DNA from: Roseivirga thermotolerans | GTDB taxonomy: Bacteria; Bacteroidota; Bacteroidia; Cytophagales; Cyclobacteriaceae | DNA length: 64,000 nt | Direction: 5' to 3' | Assembly (NCBI RefSeq): GCF_014653175.1 | Contig: NZ_BNAG01000001.1 | Span: 682,001 to 746,000, forward strand | Shown here: in pieces, positions 53,538 through 61,536 of the stretch | Numbering within the stretch: the first letter of the stretch is position 1 | How the letters are laid out: each line of letters opens with the position of its first letter | The notes under the pieces: generated by a model | What the model was told of the DNA's origin: nothing | Seen by the model: only the letters and a program-made list of their open reading frames with translations | Databases searched by the model: none | Program-made: the position numbers and the translations under genes

Positions 53538-55938
53538 TAACATACTGGAGGCCATTGGCCTTGGACTGGTTCATTCGCTTTGGCAGGGAGCTGCCCTGCT
53601 ATTCGTTGTTTTACTAGGGTTGGTATCCTTAAGAAATAAAAAGGCAAAAACCCGATATACCCTTGTACTAATGGGCATACTAGCCTTACCAGTTTTACTA
53701 GCAGGCAATCTATACTTTTTCTGGCCGGCAAGCCCTGTGGAAAACTCAGGCACTATAATCGCTTCAGAAATCCGTTTTTCTCCTAACATTATCTCTGACT
53801 TTCAAGCTTTTGCTCAAAATCCACAAAGCTCTTCTACCGTTTTATGGATTAAGGAAAATGCCCCTACCATAGCTGTAATCTGGATTGTTGGAATGGCCTT
53901 CTTTCTTCTTAAAGTATTGGGCTCATTCATCTGGATGAAGAGACTTCTAACCAAGGCATTTCCACTCGAAGAAACCTCCATAAACAGCCTTATTTGTAAT
54001 ATTAAGCTGGTTTTAGGCATCAAGAAACCCCTTCAAATTAAGTCTAGTTCATGGATTAAAAGTCCGGTAATTTTGGGCTTTTCCCGGCCAACTGTTCTCT
54101 TTCCTATAGGATTAATAGAAGGTCTTTCGACAGAAGAAGTGGAGGCCATTCTTTACCATGAATTGGCTCATTTAAAGAGAAATGATTTTGTTATCAACAT
54201 CATTATCAACGTTTTACAAATAGTGTTTTTCTATCACCCTGCCTATTGGTGGATGAAAAGCCAGCTTGACAATGAACGCGAATACGCCACTGATGAATTG
54301 GCGCTTAAATATTCAGAAAAGAAACTCCCCATGATCAAGGCTCTGGCTAAGGTTCAAGCTTTCAGCATGAACCAACCCGGCCTTGCCTTCGCGGGAAACT
54401 CAAAGAATCAGGTCCTTAAACGCATTAACATTATGATGAATTCAAAACAACAACCCAATTGGCTGAGCGCCATTTTTACCATAGCCCTATTGCTGGTCGC
54501 ATTTGGCTTAATGAGTGTTCAAGATATTAAACCCAAAATCGAAAAGAAGGAGAACAGCAGTGCCCTAAGTGAAGTGCAGATCGATTTGAACCCACAAATT
54601 GAAAAGTCAGATCCTACCTGGCCTGCAAAGCCTATCCTAATTGATCTGGATACTCAAATACAGGATAATGACAGCACTGCTGTTTCCAAAGCTATTTTGG
54701 AATTGGTCAATAATCCCAATGACTTCAGTTTCGAATTCGATGAGCAAGGCGAGGTATTGCAGATAACAAAGAGTGGTAAAGAGTTAAAAAGGTCTGAACT
54801 CTCCAATTATAAGATAGCCTACGCTAAGCTTCTAAAACTCGGATTTGCTTTACCTAGAGGTGCTGTAGAGGCTAAGATTGAACAAATACAAAATGAACTG
54901 AGGAAAAAGGAGGAGGAATTACTGAGAAAACTTAAAGAGACAGAGCACGGTGAGCAAAGTGCCAAATCCAGCGAGTATGTTCTTAAGTCTCAATCGTATG
55001 AAATGCTGGCCTTAGAGCATCAAGAATATCTAGCAAAGATTGAGCTACTAGAAAAATTAGGAAGTGAACTCACCGCATCACAAATACAACAAATTAACGA
55101 CTATAAAGTAAGGGTTACGGAGCTGAAAGCCATAATGAGCGATATATCAAATATTGAGAAAGCGTTGGAGCAAAATCACCAAGCTCAGCATGAGTTTGAC
55201 AAAGCGGAACAACAAAAAATTAAGTCAGAATTTGAAAAAAATCTGACAGCCCGACCCATAATTGAACTCAATGGCGAGCTAAGGAGTGACCTTCAACTTA
55301 ATGACATCAATCTAAATAATGTCAAGCAAATCAGTGTTATTTCGGGGGAGTCTATGTATTCCATCCATTCTAGAGAAAATCTTGAGGGTTATAATGGAAT
55401 TATTCGAATAGTAACTAATGGCTCCGATTCCAAGACAACATTAAAGTATATTAAAGGAAAGCCAGTTATTGAATTGAATGGTAAACTTCTGAAGGGAAAA
55501 AGCTTAGACGATCTAAACCTTGAAAATGCTCAAAGCATTGAAGTATTGAGCGGAAATAGTTTGTATAAATTCTATTCTAAGGAAGAGTTAAAGGGTTACG
55601 AAAGCATGATTAGAATTTATACAAATCAAGATGAAAACGCTCCTTTCCATGCCATTTCCATAAGTCCCGATAACAGTAAATACTTTTTCAATGATGATTC
55701 CCTGCGTGAGGTAATGTATGATTTCTACATCCTTGAAAGATTAAGTCGCTCTAAGGGAGTATTGATTGAATATGGGGGTAATATTGAGAAAGGTTGGACC
55801 TTGGAGAGCCTGAAGAAAGACAAGCTTTACGAAATCAAGACGATAGAATTACTTAAGAATAAGGAAATGGAAAGCCACTACTCCAAAGAGCAACTAAGTG
55901 GAGTTGATGTCTTGCTAAGAGTTAATGCAAAGAACTAA
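53521..55938 (+). CDS. M56-family (BlaR1-like) membrane metalloprotease with plug-like C-terminal repeats
   Basis: An 805-residue sensor protease, partner of the BlaI-type repressor. Four membrane helices are visible (about residues 9-30, 41-62, 108-130, 312-332). The zinc motif HELAH is at residues 213-217, followed by the family's NIIINVLQIVFFYHPAYWWM and NEREYATDELAL segments. After the last helix comes an acidic linker, a coiled-coil stretch (about 450-565), then three repeats of about 60 residues starting near residues 579, 647 and 747. These repeats share the order of a TonB-receptor plug fragment: PVIELNGK, an Asp/Asn-Leu stretch, SIEVLSG, YSKEEL and a strand ending in YTN. There is no penicillin-binding domain. 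A short terminator follows. Confidence 0.9.
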   Translation: MMEINSNILEAIGLGLVHSLWQGAALLFVVLLGLVSLRNKKAKTRYTLVLMGILALPVLLAGNLYFFWPASPVENSGTIIASEIRFSPNIISDFQAFAQNPQSSSTVLWIKENAPTIAVIWIVGMAFFLLKVLGSFIWMKRLLTKAFPLEETSINSLICNIKLVLGIKKPLQIKSSSWIKSPVILGFSRPTVLFPIGLIEGLSTEEVEAILYHELAHLKRNDFVINIIINVLQIVFFYHPAYWWMKSQLDNEREYATDELALKYSEKKLPMIKALAKVQAFSMNQPGLAFAGNSKNQVLKRINIMMNSKQQPNWLSAIFTIALLLVAFGLMSVQDIKPKIEKKENSSALSEVQIDLNPQIEKSDPTWPAKPILIDLDTQIQDNDSTAVSKAILELVNNPNDFSFEFDEQGEVLQITKSGKELKRSELSNYKIAYAKLLKLGFALPRGAVEAKIEQIQNELRKKEEELLRKLKETEHGEQSAKSSEYVLKSQSYEMLALEHQEYLAKIELLEKLGSELTASQIQQINDYKVRVTELKAIMSDISNIEKALEQNHQAQHEFDKAEQQKIKSEFEKNLTARPIIELNGELRSDLQLNDINLNNVKQISVISGESMYSIHSRENLEGYNGIIRIVTNGSDSKTTLKYIKGKPVIELNGKLLKGKSLDDLNLENAQSIEVLSGNSLYKFYSKEELKGYESMIRIYTNQDENAPFHAISISPDNSKYFFNDDSLREVMYDFYILERLSRSKGVLIEYGGNIEKGWTLESLKKDKLYEIKTIELLKNKEMESHYSKEQLSGVDVLLRVNAKN

Positions 55939-55941
55939 ACC

Positions 55942-55960
55942 AAGCCGCCTTGTGCGGCTT
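55942..55960 (+). terminator. Terminator hairpin of the BlaI-M56 operon
   Basis: AAGCCGC (55942-55948) pairs perfectly with GCGGCTT (55954-55960) around CTTGT, just after the M56 stop codon. The T run after it is weak. Confidence 0.65.
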
Positions 55961-56020
55961 TCCTAATACCTCCTTCTCTCAATCCATTTTTGCCTGTCAA
56001 CTATTGCCTTGATTTTCTAT

Positions 56021-56080
56021 ATTGAAGGTGCAGTCAGCCAACGCGCTAATTTTTAAGCTGGCTGCATTTACCTTTTCAAT
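56021..56080 (+). promoter_or_regulatory. Large imperfect leader hairpin before the DUF1080 gene
   Basis: Segments ATTGAA, GGT, GCAG and CCA (56021-56040) pair in order with TGG, CTGC, ACC and TTCAAT (56059-56080), with small bulges. The stem ends 7 bases before the ATG at 56088, so folding could limit ribosome access. Confidence 0.4.
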
Positions 56081-56087
56081 AAAAACC

Positions 56088-57458
56088 ATGAAAAACAAAC
56101 GGCAAACCGCCCTTGTGGCTTTGCTGCTTCTGCTGGCACATTTGGCCTGTGCCCAAGAATGGCAAAACCTAATTGGCGACAACCTCAACAACTGGAAAAA
56201 GCTCGGAGGCAACGGCACTTATGAGCTACAAAACGGTATTATTACCGGTACCACTCAAAAAAATACTCCCAACACATTTCTGGTTACCCGACAAGAATAC
56301 AGCGATTTTATTCTGGAATTCGACATTTGGGTAGACCCCGCCATCAACACCGGGGTTCAAATACGAAGCCACAGTATAGAAAGCTACCAAAATGGTCGTG
56401 TCCATGGCTATCAGGTAGAAATAGACCCGAGCCCTAGGGCCTTTTCAGGTGGTATTTACGATGAAGCCCGCAGGCTATGGATGTACCCCATTTCCAGAAA
56501 CCCCAAAGCACACAATGCTTTTAAAAATGGCGTGTGGAACCGGGTGAGAATAGAAGCCATCGGCCCTTCAATCAAAACCTGGATCAACGGTATTCAGTGT
56601 GCTGACCTGGTTGACGATATGACAGGCAGTGGTTTCATCGGCTTGCAGGTACATAGCGTGGCCGAGCAAGATGCCGGCAAACATGTGAAATGGAAAAACA
56701 TGCGCATTCTTACCAAAAATCCGCAAAACTATACCCGAGAAACCGACCCCTCAGTGCCTCAGCTCAGCTACTTGATCAACCAACTAAGCGACAGAGAAAA
56801 AAGAGAAGGTTGGCGTCTTCTATGGGATGGCAAGACCTCAGCAGGCTGGAGAGGAGCCAAACTTGATCATTTCCCCACCAGTGGCTGGAATATGGAAAAC
56901 GGTGAGCTCTCAGTAGCCGAAACAGGTGGAGCAGAATCAGCCGCAGGTGGAGACATTATTACTGTAGACCAATTTGCCAATTTTGAGCTGGAACTTCAGT
57001 TTATGCTCACAGAAGGAGCCAATAGTGGAGTCAAATACTTTGTAGACCCTCAGCTTAATCAGGGAACCGGTTCGGCCATTGGCTGCGAATTTCAGTTGCT
57101 TGATGACCAACGACACCCTGATGCCAAAATGGGAGTAAATGGCAACCGTACCCTGGGAGCTCTTTACGATCTCATAGCTCCTGAAAACCTTTCCATTCCC
57201 GGTCGCGGAAAACAGTTCAAAGGCCTCAATGTATGGAACAACCTGCGCATAGTCTCTAAAAACGGAAAAGTGGAACACTGGCTCAACAACGAAAAGGTAG
57301 TAGAGTACGATCGGTTCTCACAAATGTTCCGAGCCCTTGTAGCTTATAGCAAGTACAAAGACTGGAAAGGTTTTGGGCAATGGCCAAAAGGCCACATTTT
57401 ATTGCAAGACCACGGCAATGCCGTAAAGTTCAGGAGTATTAAAATCAGAGAACTTTAA
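56088..57458 (+). CDS. Two-domain DUF1080 protein (3-keto-disaccharide hydrolase family)
   Basis: A 456-residue secreted protein with a signal peptide (MKNKRQTALVALLLLLAHL, cleavage near ACAQ) and two DUF1080 (PF06439) concanavalin-like domains. The first spans about residues 24-215 (WQNLIGDNLNNWKKLGGNG ... GFIGLQVHSV). The second spans about 235-455 (GWRLLWDGKTSAGWRG ... GHILLQDHGNAVKFRSIKIREL). The family has been renamed 3-keto-disaccharide hydrolase: it cleaves glycosides first oxidised at C3 by Gfo/Idh/MocA dehydrogenases. It ends 3 bases before such a dehydrogenase gene. An in-frame ATG at 56022 lies in the leader hairpin; the ATG at 56088 gives the signal peptide. Confidence 0.88.
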   Translation: MKNKRQTALVALLLLLAHLACAQEWQNLIGDNLNNWKKLGGNGTYELQNGIITGTTQKNTPNTFLVTRQEYSDFILEFDIWVDPAINTGVQIRSHSIESYQNGRVHGYQVEIDPSPRAFSGGIYDEARRLWMYPISRNPKAHNAFKNGVWNRVRIEAIGPSIKTWINGIQCADLVDDMTGSGFIGLQVHSVAEQDAGKHVKWKNMRILTKNPQNYTRETDPSVPQLSYLINQLSDREKREGWRLLWDGKTSAGWRGAKLDHFPTSGWNMENGELSVAETGGAESAAGGDIITVDQFANFELELQFMLTEGANSGVKYFVDPQLNQGTGSAIGCEFQLLDDQRHPDAKMGVNGNRTLGALYDLIAPENLSIPGRGKQFKGLNVWNNLRIVSKNGKVEHWLNNEKVVEYDRFSQMFRALVAYSKYKDWKGFGQWPKGHILLQDHGNAVKFRSIKIREL

Positions 57459-57461
57459 GTC

Positions 57462-58796
57462 ATGGAAAAGAGCCTTAAAACAGAAACCCGAAGGGAGTTT
57501 ATCAGGAAATCGGCATTGGCAGGTTTAGCATTCAGTATGCCTGCTTACAGCTATTCGAGAATATTAGGCGCCAACGAAAAGGTGCTCACGGCCACCGCAG
57601 GTATAAACAGCAGAGGTAATGCCCACATTGCCGCTGCAGCCAAATACCCTTCAAAAATGGAGATTATAGCACTTTGCGATGTAGACAACAGAACATTTGC
57701 CAAAGCATTCCAAAGTCATGAATCGCTGGAATCTAAAAGTGTTACCCTATACTCAGACATTCGAAAACTGCTCGAAAACAAAGACATAGATGCCGTAACC
57801 ATTGCCACACCAGATCACTGGCACGCTCCAATGGCCATTATGGCAATGAATGCCGGAAAGCATGTATATCTGGAAAAGCCATTCAGTCATAATCCGCAGG
57901 AAGGTGAATGGCTGGTTCAGGTGCAGGCAAAAACAGGCAAAGTGCTCCAAATAGGAAATCAGCAGCGTTCGGCTCCTACCTCCGTAGCCCTTAAAAAAGA
58001 AATAGACAAAGGTACCATTGGCCGTCCGTACTATGCCAAAGCCTGGTACTCCAACAATCGTGGGTCCATAGGCACTGGTAAGAAGATAAACGTACCCGAA
58101 TGGCTCAATTGGGAACTATGGCAGGGACCAGCACCAAGGAAAGACTACAAAGACAATTATGTGCACTACCACTGGCATTGGTTTTGGCATTGGGGTACGG
58201 GCGAAATCAACAACAACGGCTTGCATGAACTGGACATTGCCCGGTGGATGCTCGGAGTGGACTTCCCGGACAAAGTGATCTCTCAAGGCGGGCGATTTGC
58301 CTTTCAGGACGACTGGGAGTTTTACGATACCCAATTGGCAAGCTTTTATTACGGAAAAGACAAAATGATTACCTGGGAAGGCAGGAGCTGCAGAACCTTT
58401 CCATTAATTCATAACAGAGGGCGAGGCACCGCTATTTACGGAACCGAAGGCTCTGCCATTGTAGACCGTGACGGTTTTGAGATATACAACAAGGATGGAA
58501 AACTCATTGCATCAGCAAGGGAAGAAGAAAAATCTGCCTCTACCGACCTGGTAGGTATTGGCGGTTTAGACGGCTACCACATGAAGAATTTTCTGGACGC
58601 CATAACCAAAAGTCAAACTATCAACTCCCCGGCCAATGAAGCCCATAAAAGTACTCTAATGTGTCATTTGGGCAATATGGCTCAAAGGTTTGATGGAACA
58701 CTGGAAATTGATAGCTCCAATGGCAAGCCGAAAAATAAACAAGCCATGAGTTTATGGGGAAGGGAATACGAAAAAGGCTGGAAGCCTGTGATGTAA
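57462..58796 (+). CDS. Gfo/Idh/MocA oxidoreductase, exported (twin-arginine-like signal)
   Basis: A 444-residue NAD(P)-dependent sugar oxidoreductase with an N-terminal RREFIRKSALAG signal resembling the twin-arginine pathway, which would carry the folded cofactor-bound enzyme to the periplasm. It shows the Rossmann fold with IIALCDVD, TIATPDHWHAPMA, and EKP with the catalytic-site lysine at residue 139. There is also a His/Trp-rich insert (VHYHWHWFWHWGTGEINNNGLHELD, about residues 228-252, quoted as a region) and a family-typical C-terminus ending KGWKPVM. It is coupled to the DUF1080 gene 3 bases upstream. The end of this gene is echoed by a fossil at 59934-59958, beyond the repeat array. 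Confidence 0.92.
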   Translation: MEKSLKTETRREFIRKSALAGLAFSMPAYSYSRILGANEKVLTATAGINSRGNAHIAAAAKYPSKMEIIALCDVDNRTFAKAFQSHESLESKSVTLYSDIRKLLENKDIDAVTIATPDHWHAPMAIMAMNAGKHVYLEKPFSHNPQEGEWLVQVQAKTGKVLQIGNQQRSAPTSVALKKEIDKGTIGRPYYAKAWYSNNRGSIGTGKKINVPEWLNWELWQGPAPRKDYKDNYVHYHWHWFWHWGTGEINNNGLHELDIARWMLGVDFPDKVISQGGRFAFQDDWEFYDTQLASFYYGKDKMITWEGRSCRTFPLIHNRGRGTAIYGTEGSAIVDRDGFEIYNKDGKLIASAREEEKSASTDLVGIGGLDGYHMKNFLDAITKSQTINSPANEAHKSTLMCHLGNMAQRFDGTLEIDSSNGKPKNKQAMSLWGREYEKGWKPVM

Positions 58797-58840
58797 TTCT
58801 CAAGATCTCGACACAAGCTAACCCTGCTCAATAGCCTCTA

Positions 58841-59932
58841 GCCGGAATCGGTGTCCTCACCGATTCGCCTGTCAATGTCTTGGTGAGGACACCAAGACTG
58901 GCGTAAGGTTAGACAGATGCTTCTAGTGCCCCCATCAAAGTCTCTCATAGAGGACTTTGATAGACACTGCTTCATTCCCATCCCGACTATGGCAGAAGTA
59001 TCCGTCAGCTTAGAACGTTTGGACAGATACTTCGGCTTCGCTCAGTATGGAAAGGGAGTGGCTCTGGTTTTGTTCAGCATAGAAAGATGACTTGACTCAC
59101 TAAGCTCTGGCCGGAATCGGTGAGGACACCGATTCGCCTGTTAATGCCTTAGTGAGGACACCAAGACTGGCATTAGGTTAGACAGATGCTTCTAGTGCCC
59201 CATCAAAGTCTCTCATAGAGGACTTTGATAGACACTGCTTCATTCCTATCCAGGCTATGGTGGAAGTATCCGTCAGCTTAGAACGTTTGGACAGATACTT
59301 CGGCTTCGCTCAGTATGGAAAGGGAGTGGCTCTGGTTTTGTTCAGCATAGAAAGATGACTTGACTCACTAAGCCCTGGCCGGAATCGGTGTCTAAACCGA
59401 TTCGCCTGTCAATGTCTTGGTGAGGACACCAAGGCTGGCATTAGGTTAGACAGATGCTTCTAGTGTCCCATCAAAGTCTCTCATGGAGGACTTTGATGAA
59501 CCCGGCTTCATTCCAATCTAGGCTATGTGGAAGTATCTGTCAGCTTAGAATGTTTATGCAGATGCTTCGGCTTCGCTCAGCATGGAAAGGGAGCGGTTTT
59601 GGCCTTGCTTAGAATAGAAAGATGACTTTACGCACTAAACCCTGGCCGGAATCGGTGAGGACACCGATTCGCCTGTTAATGCCTTGGTGTGGACACCAAG
59701 ACTGGCGTAAGGTTGGACAGATGCTTCTAGTGCCCCATCAAAGTCTCTCATAGAGGACTTTGATAGACACTGCTTCATTCCTATTCAGGCTATGGTGGAA
59801 GTATCCGTCAGCTTAGAATGTTTATGCAGATGCTTCGGCTTCGCTCAGTATGGAAAGGGAATGGATTCGGTTTCACTCAAAATAAAAAGCTGGCCTTGCT
59901 CATTAGGCTTTAGCCAGTACCGGTGAAGATGG
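58841..59932. repeat. Tandem array of four ~268-bp hairpin-rich units
   Basis: Units begin at 58841, 59110, 59378 and 59645 (lengths 269, 268, 267, 268), each opening with GCCGGAATCGGTG. A degenerate fifth opening, GCCAGTACCGGTGAAGA, sits in register at 59913. Units 1 and 2 are the most alike; unit 3 is the most diverged. Each contains, in order: GAATCGGTG-N4-CACCGATTC (unit 1: 58845-58866), CTTGGTG-N4-CACCAAG (58879-58896), ATCAAAGTC-N10-GACTTTGAT (58934-58961) and a longer AAGTATCCGTC/GACAGATACTT pair. It is not CRISPR: units are long, adjacent and have no spacers. No open frame spans it. Confidence 0.93.
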
Positions 59933-59933
59933 C

Positions 59934-59958
59934 AAAAGGCTGGAAGCCCGTAGTTTAA
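59934..59958 (+). pseudogene. Fossil 3' end of a Gfo/Idh/MocA oxidoreductase gene
   Basis: AAAAGGCTGGAAGCC at 59934-59948 is identical to 58772-58786 at the end of the intact upstream gene. In the same frame both then reach a stop: KGWKPVV-stop here, KGWKPVM-stop in the intact gene. About 25 bases are shared with four mismatches. Nothing upstream of it is recognisable as the rest of a gene. Confidence 0.7.
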
Positions 59959-59978
59959 ACACCTATAATTTCTCTTTA

Positions 59979-60047
59979 CATCCCGAGCGAAGCCGAGGGA
60001 TCTGTTAGGCGAGAATGCTTGACTGATCCCTCCTAAAAGTCGGGATG
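59979..60047. repeat. Palindromic intergenic element (REP-like)
   Basis: CATCCCGA (59979-59986) pairs with TCGGGATG (60040-60047), and inside it GAGGGATC (59995-60002) pairs with GATCCCTC (60025-60032). The nested arms would fold as one long imperfect stem. It resembles short dispersed palindromes common between Bacteroidota genes. Confidence 0.55.
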
Positions 60048-60129
60048 AAATTCTAGGCGCTAACTGGGCAATCCTGCTTTTCTGGAAGAAGTACCCAAAG
60101 GACGTTTATTTCAATTTACTAAAAGCAAA

Positions 60130-61311
60130 TCACCCCAAAGTATACTCATCCTTCCAGCTCACAATCTTATTATTGTGGATGGCATCGAGGGCCATTTGCA
60201 CCACCATAGCCGCATGCCCACCAGTAACCACATTAGAAAGAGGCTCTTCTCCGGTAACTATGGCCTCCTGAAAATCGAGCAAAGCCTGTAAAGTTGGGTC
60301 TTTATGGTCCAGATTAAATTGATAGCCCGGTCTGTTGTCATACGCTTTAATGGTTGCCCCTGAAACTCCGTCCACATTACCATACTGTTTCGGTTCGTTG
60401 GGTTCAGCAAAAAACCACGCCTTGTCATAATCTATCTGAACAGTTCCCTTCTTACCCAATACTTTGATCTGATAATCTCCCAAAGAATTGATGGTGGTGC
60501 AGGTGTATTTGGCCTTTACTCCACTTGGGTAATCCACAATCAAGTGTACATTATCGAAGGTTTCTCTACCATCTTTCCAGTAATCAATTCCTCCCGAACC
60601 CATGACACGGCTTGGCGTTTCTTTCAGCAACCAATTGGCAAAATCTATCTGATGAGAGCAAAGTTCCGCCACCAAGCCTCCAGACCATTCTTTATACATG
60701 CGCCAATTAATAATGCGCTCAAACTTCGGATCGGGAACAGGTCTGCGCCAGTCGCCATTTCTATTCCACTGGCACTCAATGGCCGTTATTTCTCCAACCA
60801 ACCCATTTTGAATTTTTTCCACCAGATGTGTATACAGGCGCGAGCTGTGGTATTGATGGCCAGTTTGGAAGATTTTATTAGAAGCCCTGACTTTAGCAGC
60901 TACCTTTTTTATGTCGCTGTAGCCGCGAATCATGGTTTTTTCACAGTAAATATGCTTGCCTGCATCTAGCGCGTCCAAGACCACTTGCGTGTGCACGCCA
61001 AAAGGAACGGCAACCAGCACGGCATCTACATCTTTCCTATCCAACAATGCTTTATAATCCGCGTAGCCTTTAGCCTTAGGAGCCATCTTCAAGGCATTTT
61101 CCAATCGGAAAGGCAACAGATCAGAGCAGGCCACAACTTCCATATCAGGCACTTGCCTGAGCAAAGACATAAGCCCGGTGCCGCGGTCTCCGGTACCAAT
61201 TACTCCCACATTTATTTTGTTGCGCATAGTATATGCTCCTACCGAGGAACCGGCCAGTGCAAGCCCCAAAGAGGCCGCTCCACCGGTTGCAATAAATTTT
61301 CGTCTGTCCAT
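60130..61311 (-). CDS. Gfo/Idh/MocA oxidoreductase, second paralogue
   Basis: A 393-residue NAD(P)-dependent oxidoreductase with an N-terminal DRRKFIATGGAASLG signal of the twin-arginine type. The dinucleotide-binding motif is VGVIGTGDRGTG (residues 35-46); the C-terminal substrate domain contains WRMYKEWSGGLVAELCSHQIDFANWLL (about residues 208-234, quoted as a region). The usual EKP motif reads EKT here (residues 124-126), with the lysine kept at 125. It faces the other oxidoreductase gene tail to tail across the repeat array and probably serves the same glycoside-oxidation task on a different substrate or step. Confidence 0.9.
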   Translation of the reverse strand: MDRRKFIATGGAASLGLALAGSSVGAYTMRNKINVGVIGTGDRGTGLMSLLRQVPDMEVVACSDLLPFRLENALKMAPKAKGYADYKALLDRKDVDAVLVAVPFGVHTQVVLDALDAGKHIYCEKTMIRGYSDIKKVAAKVRASNKIFQTGHQYHSSRLYTHLVEKIQNGLVGEITAIECQWNRNGDWRRPVPDPKFERIINWRMYKEWSGGLVAELCSHQIDFANWLLKETPSRVMGSGGIDYWKDGRETFDNVHLIVDYPSGVKAKYTCTTINSLGDYQIKVLGKKGTVQIDYDKAWFFAEPNEPKQYGNVDGVSGATIKAYDNRPGYQFNLDHKDPTLQALLDFQEAIVTGEEPLSNVVTGGHAAMVVQMALDAIHNNKIVSWKDEYTLG

Positions 61312-61536
61312 GAGTTAATAGGCAATAAGCTGTTTATCGAATACATAGTAGATGAAAAGAACATGCTGGCACCCGCAATTTCATGCGATATGCGAGACAC
61401 TAATGAAATGGCATGCTCTTCTCAACCCAAGCAAAGCTTAATATAAGAGAAATGTAAGGCCGGGGAAAGCAAATCCTTTTTAATTGACTTGTCATTATTT
61501 GTGCAACAATTTCAGGGTTTCCCTACTTTTAAAGCT

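Larger units (their letters stand above)
58797..60129. other. 1.3-kb non-coding region between two convergent oxidoreductase genes
   Basis: No open frame of useful length is visible on either strand. The stretch holds a short spacer resembling a repeat-unit tail (58797-58840), four tandem ~268-bp repeats (58841-59912), a degenerate fifth start, an oxidoreductase gene-end fossil (59934-59958), a palindromic element (59979-60047) and an unremarkable stretch to 60129. Confidence 0.8.

Noticed and set aside
53160-55938. A beta-lactam resistance operon
   Set aside because: The regulator and M56 protein fit, but there is no penicillin-binding sensor domain and no beta-lactamase or resistant PBP gene next to them.
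58841-59932. CRISPR array
   Set aside because: Units are about 268 bp, directly adjacent and without variable spacers; there are no cas genes in the window.
58797-60129. Insertion sequence or transposon carrying the repeats
   Set aside because: No transposase-like frame, no terminal inverted repeats bounding the array and no clear target duplication other than the oxidoreductase gene-end match, which is coding in origin.
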